Assembly: GCF_030268005.1 (NCBI RefSeq)
Contig: NZ_BRZC01000007.1
Span: forward strand, 1,015,611 to 1,079,610
DNA length: 64,000 nt
Direction of reading: 5' to 3'
DNA from: Microbacterium arabinogalactanolyticum
Lineage (GTDB): Bacteria > Actinomycetota > Actinomycetes > Actinomycetales > Microbacteriaceae
Shown here one piece after another: positions 18,350 to 26,322 of the stretch (positions are counted from its first letter, which is position 1; the number at the start of each line of letters is the position of its first letter). The notes beneath the pieces are model-generated. The model had not been told where the DNA came from. It did not search any database and saw only the letters and a program-made list of their open reading frames with translations. Both the position numbers and the translations under genes were made by a program.

Positions 18350-19246
18350 TCAGCTCATGAGTCCCAGGTACCAGCGGCCCACCGGCTCGCCCACGACGAT
18401 CCCCACCCACGCGCCCGCGATGATCCACGGGCCGAAGGGGATGGCCGATCTTCGCTTCGCACGGCCGGTCAGCAGCAGGATGCCGCCGAAGATCCCGCCG
18501 AGCAGGAAGGCCGCGAAGGCGCCGAAGACCAGGGCTCCCCAGCCGAACCAGCCCAGCACCGTGCCGACCAGGCCGGCCAGCTTCACGTCGCCGCCGCCCA
18601 TGCCACGCGGGCTGATCAGGCGGACGATGAGGTAGAAGAGGAAGAGTGCCGCGCCGCCGATGAGCGCGCGGAGGAACGGCCACCAGTCGATGCCGGCGGT
18701 CGCTGGGCCTGTCGAAGCGTCGCCGCTCACCGGTTCGAGCCCCGCGAGCAGTGTCGTGACGAGCAGCAGTACGACGATCGCCGCCCACCCGGGCAGCACG
18801 ATCGCATCGGGGAGCCGCTTGACGTCGAGGTCGATGAGCGTGAGCGCCACGCTGAGCGCGGCGAAGACCTCGAGCGTGATCAGGGTGCCCCAGAACTCCC
18901 CCGATCCGAACCACAGCGGTCCGTCGACCGGGCGAAGATCAAATGGCTGGCCGAGGGTCACGCCCGCCGCCACCAGCGCGAAGAAGACGGCTGTCAGTGC
19001 CTCGACGATCGGATAACGCGGCGAGATGCCCCGCCCACAGCTCGCGCACCTGCCCCGCAGTGCGAACCACGAGACGACCGGAACGTTCTGATACCAGCGG
19101 ATGCCCGCGTCGCACCGCGGGCACCGGCTCTCCCGCACGAGCGGGATCCCCGCCGGAACGCGATACGCGACCACGTTCAGGAACGATCCGATCGCGAGCC
19201 CGAACAGGACCGCGAAGACCGTGATGAAGAGGATGGCGGGGGTCAT
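18350..19246 (-). CDS. pilD: prepilin peptidase/N-methyltransferase PilD
   Basis: The 298-residue membrane protein has the four-Cys methyltransferase-domain motif (CPRCDAGI ... CASCGRGIS) after the first helix, and the two catalytic Asp motifs of aspartic prepilin peptidases: DLDVKRLPD at about residue 133 and GMGGGDVKL at about 217. It cleaves the Gly-Phe leader bond of prepilins and methylates the new N-terminus. It overlaps the upstream PilX-like gene by 4 bp (ATGA). A non-conserved loop (about 167-182) carries a dispersed repeat sequence. Confidence 0.94.
   Translation of the reverse strand: MTPAILFITVFAVLFGLAIGSFLNVVAYRVPAGIPLVRESRCPRCDAGIRWYQNVPVVSWFALRGRCASCGRGISPRYPIVEALTAVFFALVAAGVTLGQPFDLRPVDGPLWFGSGEFWGTLITLEVFAALSVALTLIDLDVKRLPDAIVLPGWAAIVVLLLVTTLLAGLEPVSGDASTGPATAGIDWWPFLRALIGGAALFLFYLIVRLISPRGMGGGDVKLAGLVGTVLGWFGWGALVFGAFAAFLLGGIFGGILLLTGRAKRRSAIPFGPWIIAGAWVGIVVGEPVGRWYLGLMS
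18698..18719 (-). repeat. dispersed CTTCGACAGG-type repeat inside pilD
   Basis: On the - strand this stretch reads CGCTTCGACAGGCCCAGCG plus three bases. Sequences of the form CTTCGACAGGCTCAG recur as short intergenic repeats in many high-GC genomes. Here it codes for part of a hydrophilic, poorly conserved loop of PilD, so it may be a late insertion. The repeat identity is from memory and was not searched. Confidence 0.35.
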
Positions 19247-20862
19247 GGGTTGGGAACCTCACGCTGCACGACTCGCGCGCCCAGCTTCTGCACCAGGGTC
19301 GTGTCTCCGCCGACACCGTCATCGCCCTTGATCGTGCAGCCGAGCTTCTCGAGCGCACCAGGCCACGACATGGTGGCGCAGGTGTAGGAGGAACCGGCGT
19401 GAAAGTTGGTGGTGTCATTCGAGTAGAGCTGGCCGGAGAAGCTGGCCGTGACGGTTCCCGTCAGACCGCAGGGCGAGTAGACCATCACCTTGAGGTTGCT
19501 GCTGACGACCGCGGATGTGCCGAAGCTGTCGTTCTGATTGCCGTTGCCGCAGGTCGGCTTCGGGAAGCCATCGGCGTCGACGTCGGTCAGGCTGGCGTCG
19601 GAGTGCACGAGGAACAGCTGATGCGCGCCGTTGCTCGTGGTTCCGGCGAGATCGACCAGCATCCGCTGCCCAGGCGGCACGATGATCGTCACATCACGGG
19701 TGAGCTTCGCGCTGGAGGTCAGCTTGATGTCCAGTGCCTTCGTGCAGCCTGTGAAGTCGAGGACGAGGGGTGTGGTTCCTGCACCGACAAGTCCCGTCAC
19801 GTACGGCGATGCCGTGCCCGAGTTCTGGAGTTTGGAGCAGTCGCCCGGCGTGATGGTCCCCCAGCCCGACGTGTTGTTCAGGTCGAGCCACTTCGTCGCC
19901 TGGAGCAGCCAGTCGAGCGGGGGGACGAAGGTCGGTGCGGGGCCGCTGCCGCTTCTCGCGCCGGTCGTCCACGCCGTCGTATCGACGTTCGCCGCCACGG
20001 ACGAGGTCACAGTGCCGCCGACGGTCGCAGTGCCGCCACCGCCCGCGACGAGGTCGATGCGCTCCTTCGCTGAGATTCGACCGTCGATCGACGGGTTCCC
20101 GTTGGAGCTGAAGTTCACGAAGCTGTTCGTCGTGATGTCGCCGTGCGCGCCGGTGCGGGGGTTCGCCGTCACCTTCCAGCTGCTGGAGTTGCTCGATACC
20201 GACTTGGCAGCCCAGATGTCGCCCTTGATCGTGCAGTTGTTGCTCATCGAGACCGTGCCGGAGAGCACGTACAGGTCGCCGTCGAGCGTGCCGTCGACCG
20301 TGCACGACCAGTTGCCGTTCCGCAGCACCATGTCGCCCGTGTAATGAGAGACACCCTGGGAGACGTTGCCGGAGAAGTAGGTGACGACACCGCCGGGCAC
20401 ACTGCTGAACGACGCCGACCAGCGATACACCGACTGGATCGTCGTCCTGTCGCCGCTCGGGCCCGTCCCAGTCGATTCGATGAGGACGTACGCGGTGTCG
20501 GCGGTCGGGCAGGTCGGAGTCAGACCCGTCGTGCTGATCTGGCCGTCGGAGGCCACCGGGTATGCGTTCGCGACGTACTCGGGCGATGTGGACGAAGCCG
20601 TCATCCTGCTGTCGGAAGCGCAGCCGTCCGCGATCTGGGACACGACGGCATCCCGCCCCGACTCGGCCGCGATGAAGGCCTGGGTGCTGCTGCGGTTGTC
20701 GGCGTTCGCGCTGATCGTGAACATCACCGCCGCGGCGACCGTCGCCGCGATGATGAAGCCGACGAGCATCACGACGACGACCGCCACGAGGATCGCGCCG
20801 CGCTCCTCGCTCCCCGCGGTGCGCCGCGCCCACGCCTGCAACCTGCGTTTGATCACCAGCAT
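19243..20862 (-). CDS. large PilX-like minor pilin
   Basis: The 539-residue protein begins with a basic stretch and then EERGAILVAVVVVMLVGFIIAATVAAAVMFTISA-type hydrophobic helix (about residues 20-50), followed by SSTQAFIAAESGRD; this is how PilX-type pilus accessory proteins start. Unlike classical prepilins it lacks Glu at position 5 after the Gly. The remaining 480 residues are rich in Ser, Thr, Gly and Asn, with repeated beta-type segments and several Cys, and contain a part (ISAKERIDLVAGGGGTATVGG) like surface-exposed passenger domains. It overlaps pilW by 10 bp and pilD by 4 bp. It would cap or decorate the pilus tip. Confidence 0.75.
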   Translation of the reverse strand: MLVIKRRLQAWARRTAGSEERGAILVAVVVVMLVGFIIAATVAAAVMFTISANADNRSSTQAFIAAESGRDAVVSQIADGCASDSRMTASSTSPEYVANAYPVASDGQISTTGLTPTCPTADTAYVLIESTGTGPSGDRTTIQSVYRWSASFSSVPGGVVTYFSGNVSQGVSHYTGDMVLRNGNWSCTVDGTLDGDLYVLSGTVSMSNNCTIKGDIWAAKSVSSNSSSWKVTANPRTGAHGDITTNSFVNFSSNGNPSIDGRISAKERIDLVAGGGGTATVGGTVTSSVAANVDTTAWTTGARSGSGPAPTFVPPLDWLLQATKWLDLNNTSGWGTITPGDCSKLQNSGTASPYVTGLVGAGTTPLVLDFTGCTKALDIKLTSSAKLTRDVTIIVPPGQRMLVDLAGTTSNGAHQLFLVHSDASLTDVDADGFPKPTCGNGNQNDSFGTSAVVSSNLKVMVYSPCGLTGTVTASFSGQLYSNDTTNFHAGSSYTCATMSWPGALEKLGCTIKGDDGVGGDTTLVQKLGARVVQREVPNP

Positions 20863-21401
20863 GTGTTCGCGCCTCCCGTCGAGGGGAACCGACGCGCTGC
20901 CGACCCCGTGATGGTCACCGGCGCAGCATCCGTCTTGATGTTGAAGGAGAACGAGACGCGATCACCGCCACTGGCGAAGTACACGCCGCTGCCGCCTGTT
21001 GCGACGCCTCCCACTTCATGCCACGGCTTCGGCCAGGACGAGGTGAGCGCTCCCGGTAGCGCCGATGCGCTCGAAGTCATGTACAGCGCATCGTCCGAAG
21101 AGCCCGACGGCGCCGTGATCCAGAACGCCTGGCACTGCTTGGCCCCGGCGAGGCTGGTCTGCACGCGAAGCATCCGGCCGCCGTCCGTCACGTCGAACGC
21201 CTGAGCGTTGCGCATCGCGCGCTCGATGCTCTGCCCGTACAGCTGACCGCTGTTGGTCGCCTCGGTGGTGGTGGTCACGGTGTCCTGCGCTTTGACGGAG
21301 TTGATGAAGATCATGCCGATCGCGACCCCCAGCACGCCGATGAGGAGCACCACGATGATCAGCTCGATGAGCGAGAGCCCGTCGTCATCCCGGAGGTTCA
21401 T
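20853..21401 (-). CDS. pilW: PilW-like minor prepilin
   Basis: The 182-residue protein has a type IV prepilin N-terminus: short leader MNLRDDDG, cleavage after Gly 8, then LSLIELIIVVLLIGVLGVAI with the required Glu at position 5. The rest resembles PilW-type minor pilins (FDVTDGGRMLRVQTS, Cys near the middle and at the end). It probably joins PilV and the PilX-like protein in a priming or tip complex. It overlaps pilV by 4 bp. Confidence 0.85.
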   Translation of the reverse strand: MNLRDDDGLSLIELIIVVLLIGVLGVAIGMIFINSVKAQDTVTTTTEATNSGQLYGQSIERAMRNAQAFDVTDGGRMLRVQTSLAGAKQCQAFWITAPSGSSDDALYMTSSASALPGALTSSWPKPWHEVGGVATGGSGVYFASGGDRVSFSFNIKTDAAPVTITGSAARRFPSTGGANTCW

Positions 21402-21796
21402 GGCACGAACACCTTGCCGTGCACGCTCGCGATGCTCTTGCCGTCGAGCATCGCCTCGAGCGGAAGGTCGATGAGGTTTCCCGGGGTGCAGCTGAGCGCC
21501 TGCCCGTCCTTCAGCCGCACCGTGATCGACCCGTTGCGCCCGTCCGGCTTCGCCACCGCGGCGAGATCGAGCTCGTGCTGGATGTCCGTGCAGGTGGGCT
21601 TCTCGTATCCCCGGATCTGCTCGACGACCGCGTTCACCTGCCGGGTGGCCGTGGCGACGCTCGACTGCTCGGCCGAGTAGCGGATGCCGTTCCACAGCGC
21701 AGGCAGCAGCGCCATGGCGATGATGGCCAGGAGCACCATTGCGATGATGACCTCGACCAGGCCGAAGCCGTCATCCGCTCGGGAATGCGGAGACAT
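21398..21796 (-). CDS. pilV: PilV-like minor prepilin
   Basis: The 132-residue protein has leader MSPHSRADDG, cleavage after Gly 10, then FGLVEVIIAMVLLAIIAMAL with Glu at position 5, as in PilV minor pilins. Two Cys (in PTCTD and LSCTPG) may form a disulphide in the globular part. It is the first gene after a strong hairpin that separates it from pilA. Confidence 0.87.
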   Translation of the reverse strand: MSPHSRADDGFGLVEVIIAMVLLAIIAMALLPALWNGIRYSAEQSSVATATRQVNAVVEQIRGYEKPTCTDIQHELDLAAVAKPDGRNGSITVRLKDGQALSCTPGNLIDLPLEAMLDGKSIASVHGKVFVP

Positions 21797-21820
21797 GAGG
21801 AGTCCTCAAAGGAGGTTGCC

Positions 21821-21852
21821 GAAGCGGAGGCCCGAGGAAGGGCCTCCGCTTC
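21821..21852 (-). terminator. 13-bp hairpin after pilA
   Basis: GAAGCGGAGGCCC at 21821-21833 pairs perfectly with GGGCCTCCGCTTC at 21840-21852 with a 6-nt loop. It starts 16 nt after the pilA stop. There is no U-run, so it may stop most transcripts while letting some continue into pilV and the rest of the operon. Confidence 0.7.
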
Positions 21853-21868
21853 GAAGGTCAGGAGTCGA

Positions 21869-22267
21869 TCAGCAGCCAGGGCCGGCCTTGACCGCAGTCA
21901 CATCCCAGCTGGAACCAGCGACCTTATCGGCCTGCATACAGACCTTGTCGATGGTGGTGAATGTCCCAACGACCGTGACGCTGATGTCGGTCGTCGTCAT
22001 CTTCGTCGCCACAGATGCCGGGGTAGTCGTGGTGTCAGAATCCGCGAGCGCTGCGGCAGCTGCCGATGCAGCACTGGAAGCAGCCGTAGCGACAGAGTTC
22101 TGTTGAGCGGTCTTCTGGATGTTCCCGAAGATCGGAATCGCGATCGCAACCAGGATGCCCAGGATCACGACAACGATGATCAGCTCGATGAGCGAGAAGC
22201 CGGCATCCTTGCCCTGCTCCTGCCGCTCAGCCTTCTTTGCCTCGATGAGGCGGTGGATAGTGCCCAT
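21869..22267 (-). CDS. pilA: major type IV pilin PilA
   Basis: The 132-residue prepilin has a 23-residue charged leader ending in KDAG, then FSLIELIIVVVILGILVAIA with Glu at position 5 of the mature pilin. The helix continues into a Ser/Ala/Thr-rich region and a small beta part with two Cys (VCMQADK and the final GPGC) that would form the C-terminal D-loop disulphide. The start is preceded by a strong ribosome binding site (GGAGGGAA). A long 5' region and the hairpin that follows fit a highly expressed major subunit. Confidence 0.93.
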   Translation of the reverse strand: MGTIHRLIEAKKAERQEQGKDAGFSLIELIIVVVILGILVAIAIPIFGNIQKTAQQNSVATAASSAASAAAAALADSDTTTTPASVATKMTTTDISVTVVGTFTTIDKVCMQADKVAGSSWDVTAVKAGPGC

Positions 22268-22410
22268 GACAGAGTTCCCTCCGGGACGGCGGGTAGGGGA
22301 AAGCCCTCTGTGCGCCGGCGCGCCCCAGCAGCGCCTGTCGATTACCGTCAGTCCCGGTCCCCAGAGTTCGGAGCCGCCGCCATCCCAGTATTGAGCGGCT
22401 CCTTGAGCAC

Positions 22411-22439
22411 ATATTGGACCCACAGCATCCGCTCCACAA
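22411..22439 (-). promoter_or_regulatory. candidate pilA promoter
   Basis: On the - strand TTGTGG (22439-22434), 17 bp, CAATAT (22416-22411). The predicted start of transcription gives a 5' UTR of about 135 nt before pilA. The match to consensus is modest. Confidence 0.35.
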
Positions 22440-22473
22440 GACCCAAAAGTCACGGTCCGGTCACGGCGATGAA

Positions 22474-22488
22474 CTGGACGCCGTCCAG
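22474..22488. promoter_or_regulatory. inverted repeat upstream of candidate pilA promoter
   Basis: CTGGAC-GCC-GTCCAG, a perfect 6-bp inverted repeat about 35 bp upstream of the candidate -35 box, in a position where an activator could bind. Confidence 0.35.
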
Positions 22489-22640
22489 CATCCAACGCCC
22501 TCCGCCCGTCGCCGTGGGAGCGCGCCCATCCGCGCCATCTCGGGCGACCTGACAGAAGCGACCTTCCCTGGCTCCCATCGGCGTCGGGAGCGGTGGGCGC
22601 GTCCGGTCAGATCGTCGTCACCGACCGAGCCGCCGCCGCG

Positions 22641-23210
22641 TCACGCCGAGCGCCGCCACCATCCGCGGCGGCGTCGCGGCTGCGCATCCGCCTGCTCCGC
22701 AGCATCCGCATCCGCGACCGCCCGCGCAGTGGTGCGACGCTCGCGCCACGCCGCCACCTCGGCGTCGACGTCGCGCGTCTTCGTGACGACCGGCGGGCCG
22801 CCGAGCAGCTGGCGACGCGCCTCGATGACACGGCGGTTGAAGTCCTCGAGCACGCCGCGGACGTCCTCCTCACGGCCGAGCCGATCGAGGTCGTCGTCGA
22901 GTCCGCGGTCCTCGACGCGCAGCAAGAGCGCAGGCGGGCCGAGACCGGAGAGGTTCTCGGTCTCGATCTTCCTGCGGATCCACCAGTCCGGATCGTGGTG
23001 CGTGCCGAGCCCTTCGAGAGGCTTGCCCGCGCCGGGCAGGTCATCGAAGACGCCCTGCCGGATCGCGAGCTGGATCGCCGTCTCGACGAACTCCGACTTG
23101 TTCTGCGCATTCAGCACCATCGGCGCCTCGGCGGGCTGCTCGGGCTCGGGCTGCTCGCCCGCGTCCCGCTGCGCTCGATAGCGGGCGGCATTGCTCATCG
23201 CGTCGGACAT
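22641..23210 (-). CDS. DUF1992 (DnaJ-homologue C28-like) protein
   Basis: The 189-residue protein contains the DUF1992 domain: VETAIQLAIRQGVFDDLPGAGKPLEG (residues about 42-67) followed by WWIRRKIETENLSGLGPPALLLR, which is the family signature also seen in the C-terminal part of eukaryotic DNAJC28. No J domain is present. The flanks are charged and probably disordered. Function in bacteria is unknown. A good ribosome binding site (GGAGGTGATCC) precedes ATG 23210. Confidence 0.88.
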   Translation of the reverse strand: MSDAMSNAARYRAQRDAGEQPEPEQPAEAPMVLNAQNKSEFVETAIQLAIRQGVFDDLPGAGKPLEGLGTHHDPDWWIRRKIETENLSGLGPPALLLRVEDRGLDDDLDRLGREEDVRGVLEDFNRRVIEARRQLLGGPPVVTKTRDVDAEVAAWRERRTTARAVADADAAEQADAQPRRRRGWWRRSA

Positions 23211-23393
23211 CGGATCACCTCCGGTGCTTCCAGGGTATGCGACGGCCGTGTCGGGAGGCGCAGATAGTGTTCGGATCGGGCTCGGGAGCGGATCCGCCGT
23301 AATCGTATCTATGTTCTGATTTTAGATGATTCTTGTCGGCTTAGTGTAGAATAAATGCTTGATAGACGGCGCGAGGCTCCGTATCGTTGTGGT
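23211..23393. other. divergent intergenic region with AT-rich patch
   Basis: The left half carries the leader of the DUF1992 gene. The right half (about 23297-23365) is strikingly AT-rich for this genome, with TTTTAGATGATTCTTG and a loosely inverted ATTCT/AGAAT pair. It probably contains the upstream promoter elements of the DUF222 gene. Confidence 0.5.
23382..23387 (+). promoter_or_regulatory. -10 hexamer TATCGT, leaderless start of DUF222 gene
   Basis: TATCGT ends 6 nt before the ATG at 23394, with no Shine-Dalgarno sequence between. This also decides between the starts at 23355 and 23394. Confidence 0.5.
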
Positions 23394-24881
23394 ATGTCAG
23401 CTCCCCTGGTCAACCTGCACGAAGCCGTCTCGGTCCTCGATGCAGTGTGGGCGGATGCTGACGATGATGACCGGTTGGCTCGGGCCGATCTGATGGCCTT
23501 GAATGCGGCGATCGGGTCGGCTCGACGGGCTCTGGATGCCCTCCAGGCACGGGTCGCGGCCGGTATCGCGCATGAGTCGCGTGCGGAGCTGGGGGCGGAG
23601 TCGCTGGCGAAGCAGGCCGGGTTCCGGACGCCCGCAGCTCTGATCGCTGCGACGACCGGGGTTTCGACGGGGGATGCTGCGCGGCTGGTGAGGGTCGGGG
23701 AGGCGGTGGCGCCCCGGGTGGATCTGGTCGGTGAGCGGATGCCGGCGAAATACCCCGCCGTGGAGGTGGCGCTGTCCGCCGGTGAGGTGGGTGCTGCCGG
23801 GGCCGCGGTGATCGTGGAGTTCCTGGACCGTGCCCGCATCGGAGGCGACCGGGACGTCGTCGCGGACGTGGAAGAGCGGCTCGTGGAACGCGCAGTCGGA
23901 CTGTCCCTGGATGATGTGCGCCGACTCGTCAAACGAGCCGAGATCGTGCTGGAGCAGGACAAGCTCGAAGCACGTGAGGAGGAGCGCCGTGCGTCCCGGT
24001 CACTGACCTTCTTCGAACGCGACGGGATGCTGCACCTGAGCCTTGTCACCGACGTGGAATCCGGTGCACCGATCCGCACCGCGATCGACGGATACGTCAC
24101 CGCCCAGTTCCAGGCACGCAAGGACGCCGAGGCCGCGGCGGTCGCCGCACGCAGGGCGGACGGGGATGCCGGGGCCGATGGCGCCTCGACCGCTCCCGGG
24201 GCGGGCCTCACGGGCGCGGGCGGGGTGGATGAGGACCGCCGGACGGTCGCGATGATGCGCGCCGACGCGCTCACCCTGTTCTGCGGGCACGTGATCGGCT
24301 GCGAAACCTCCGCCCCCGTCGCAGGCGCGACCGTGATCGTCAGGGTCGACCTCGGCGACCTCGAGACCGGCACCGGGCACGGCACCATCGATGGGACCGA
24401 CCAGCCGGTCTCCGTGACCGCGATCCGGCGGATGGCCGCCGCCGGTGGTGTCATCCCGTGCGTGCTCGGCTCCGATGGTGAGATCCTCGACCTCGGACGC
24501 GAACGACGCCTGTTCACCCGGGCCCAGAAACTCGCCCTCATCGAACGCGACGGCGGGTGCGCACGATGCGGACTCCCACCCCACATGACCAAGGTCCACC
24601 ACATCAACTGGTGGAAACGCGACACCGGGCCGACAGACCTGTCCAACGGCGTCCTGCTCTGCGAATCCTGCCACCACCGCATCCACGACAACGGGTGGAA
24701 CATCAGAATCGACAGCCCACCCGGAGCAGGCGCGAGCCAACCCGCCGGCGGCGGCACGGGTCGGCATCACGGCACCGGAGTCAACGTGCACGCGAAAGTC
24801 TGGTTCATCCCACCCGCCCACATCGACCCCACCCGCACCCCACAACTCGGCGGACGCGCCCGCTACGACATCGCCGCCTGA
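23394..24881 (+). CDS. DUF222 (13E12-type) protein with C-terminal HNH endonuclease domain
   Basis: The 495-residue protein has a long helical DUF222 domain (residues about 15-300: SARRALDALQARVAAGIAHESR, then ALSAGEVGAAGAAVIVEF) typical of the actinobacterial 13E12 repeat family, and a C-terminal HNH nuclease: CARCGLPP, VHHINWWKRDTGPTDLSNGVLLCESCHHRIHDNGW, with two Cys pairs and the H-N-H residues. Such genes occur in several to many copies per genome in this group. Role is unknown; a selfish or DNA-processing element has been proposed. A shorter Gly/Asp-rich stretch (about 250-285) divides the domains. Confidence 0.9.
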   Translation: MSAPLVNLHEAVSVLDAVWADADDDDRLARADLMALNAAIGSARRALDALQARVAAGIAHESRAELGAESLAKQAGFRTPAALIAATTGVSTGDAARLVRVGEAVAPRVDLVGERMPAKYPAVEVALSAGEVGAAGAAVIVEFLDRARIGGDRDVVADVEERLVERAVGLSLDDVRRLVKRAEIVLEQDKLEAREEERRASRSLTFFERDGMLHLSLVTDVESGAPIRTAIDGYVTAQFQARKDAEAAAVAARRADGDAGADGASTAPGAGLTGAGGVDEDRRTVAMMRADALTLFCGHVIGCETSAPVAGATVIVRVDLGDLETGTGHGTIDGTDQPVSVTAIRRMAAAGGVIPCVLGSDGEILDLGRERRLFTRAQKLALIERDGGCARCGLPPHMTKVHHINWWKRDTGPTDLSNGVLLCESCHHRIHDNGWNIRIDSPPGAGASQPAGGGTGRHHGTGVNVHAKVWFIPPAHIDPTRTPQLGGRARYDIAA

Positions 24882-24975
24882 GTTCGTGGCCGGCAATCCA
24901 GGGACCGGCGACTACGCGACCTCGCCGGCCCAGCACCGAAGCCCGGCTGGAGACGACCCCTCCGCCCGCACGCCA

Positions 24976-24981
24976 TAGGCT
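24976..24981 (+). promoter_or_regulatory. -10 hexamer TAGGCT, leaderless start of MATE gene
   Basis: TAGGCT ends 6 nt before the GTG at 24988. It supports the choice of GTG as start. Confidence 0.5.
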
Positions 24982-24987
24982 CGTGAG

Positions 24988-26322
24988 GTGGCATCCCCCG
25001 CATCCGCTCCCCCGTCGCTGAACCGCGAGATCCTGCACCTCGCCGTGCCGGCACTCGGAGCACTCGTCGCCGAGCCGTTGTTCCTCATCCTCGACGCGGC
25101 GATGGTCGGCCATCTCGGCACCACCCCGCTCGCGGGCCTCGGAATCGCCAGCGCCGTCCTGCAGACCATCGTCGGCCTGATGATCTTCCTCGCCTACTCG
25201 ACCACCCCGGCCGTCGCCCGCCGATTCGGCGCGGGCCGCCCCGGCGACGCCGTCTCCGTCGGCATCGACGGCATGTGGCTCGCCCTCGGCCTCGGCGCCG
25301 TCCTCGCGATCGTCGGCGCCCTCACCACCCCCTGGCTGGTCAGCCTGTTCGGCGCCGCCGACACCGTCGCCGTCGAAGCCCGCACCTACCTGACGATCTC
25401 CATGTGGGGCCTGCCCGCCATGCTCATCGTCTACGCCGCCACCGGCCTGCTCCGCGGCATGCAGGACACCGTCACGCCGCTCTGGATCGCCGGCCTCGGC
25501 TTCGGCGCCAACGCCCTGCTGAACTGGATCTTCATCTACGGCTTCGGCTGGGGCATCGCCGGCTCCGCGTTCGGCACCGTCACTGCGCAGTGGGGCATGG
25601 TCGCCGCCTACGTGCTCGTCATCCGCCGTCTCGCCATCCGGCACGGCGCCTCGATGAAGGCGCAGGGCGAAGGCATCCGCGGCACCGCCCGCTCCGGCGG
25701 CTGGCTGTTCCTGCGCACCGTCAGCCTGCGCATCGCCCTGCTCGCCACCGTCGCCATCGCGACCGGCATCGGCACGCAGGAGCTCGCCGGCTGGCAGATC
25801 GCGTTCACGATCTTCTCCACCGCGGCCTTCGCGCTCGACGCGCTCGCGATCGCCGCGCAGGCCCTGATCGGCAAGAGCCTCGGCTCCGGCGACCTCACCC
25901 AGGTGCACCGCGTGCTGCGCCGCACCACCGCCTGGGGCGTGTGGTTCGGCATCCTCGTCGGCGCGCTCGTCGCAGCACTCTCCGGAGTTCTGGGGATCGT
26001 CTTCACCGGGGATGCCGCGATCGCCGCCCAGGTTCAGCCGGCGTTGATCGTGCTCGCCGTCGCCCAGCCCATCGCCGGCGTCGTCTTCGTGCTGGACGGC
26101 GTGCTGATGGGCGCGAACGACGCCCGCTACCTCGCCATCGCGGGCGGGCTGAACCTGGTGCCGTTCCTGCCGGCGCTGTGGATCATCGCCGCCACCGGCA
26201 TCGACGGCACCGTCGGCCTGCTGTGGCTGGCCGTCGCATTCTTCGGCGTCTACCTGCTCGCCCGCCTCGGCACCCTCGGCTGGCGCGTCCGCACCGACCA
26301 GTGGACGAGGGCGGCCGCTTAG
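24988..26322 (+). CDS. MATE family efflux transporter (DinF-like)
   Basis: The 444-residue protein has 12 hydrophobic segments in two repeated halves. The N-terminal helix carries LAVPALGALVAEPLFLILDAAMVGHLG and later TTPAVARRFGAG, typical of the DinF branch of MATE multidrug exporters, which use proton or sodium gradients. It would export an unknown organic cation or toxin. The stop abuts the stop of the acyl-CoA dehydrogenase gene on the other strand with no gap. Confidence 0.9.
   Translation: MASPASAPPSLNREILHLAVPALGALVAEPLFLILDAAMVGHLGTTPLAGLGIASAVLQTIVGLMIFLAYSTTPAVARRFGAGRPGDAVSVGIDGMWLALGLGAVLAIVGALTTPWLVSLFGAADTVAVEARTYLTISMWGLPAMLIVYAATGLLRGMQDTVTPLWIAGLGFGANALLNWIFIYGFGWGIAGSAFGTVTAQWGMVAAYVLVIRRLAIRHGASMKAQGEGIRGTARSGGWLFLRTVSLRIALLATVAIATGIGTQELAGWQIAFTIFSTAAFALDALAIAAQALIGKSLGSGDLTQVHRVLRRTTAWGVWFGILVGALVAALSGVLGIVFTGDAAIAAQVQPALIVLAVAQPIAGVVFVLDGVLMGANDARYLAIAGGLNLVPFLPALWIIAATGIDGTVGLLWLAVAFFGVYLLARLGTLGWRVRTDQWTRAAA

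Larger units (their letters stand above)
22268..22640. other. 373-bp non-coding region upstream of pilA
   Basis: Between the DUF1992 gene and pilA, both on the - strand, no convincing coding sequence is seen in any frame. It holds the candidate pilA promoter (22411-22439), an inverted repeat CTGGAC-GCC-GTCCAG at 22474-22488 and a tandem pair of (A/G)GTCACGG motifs at about 22449-22466. It is less GC-rich than the coding sequence around it. Confidence 0.6.

Noticed and set aside
22227..22439. 70-codon frame upstream of and overlapping the pilA start on the - strand
   Set aside because: It overlaps the pilA start in another frame and contains the predicted leader; the composition is not protein-like.
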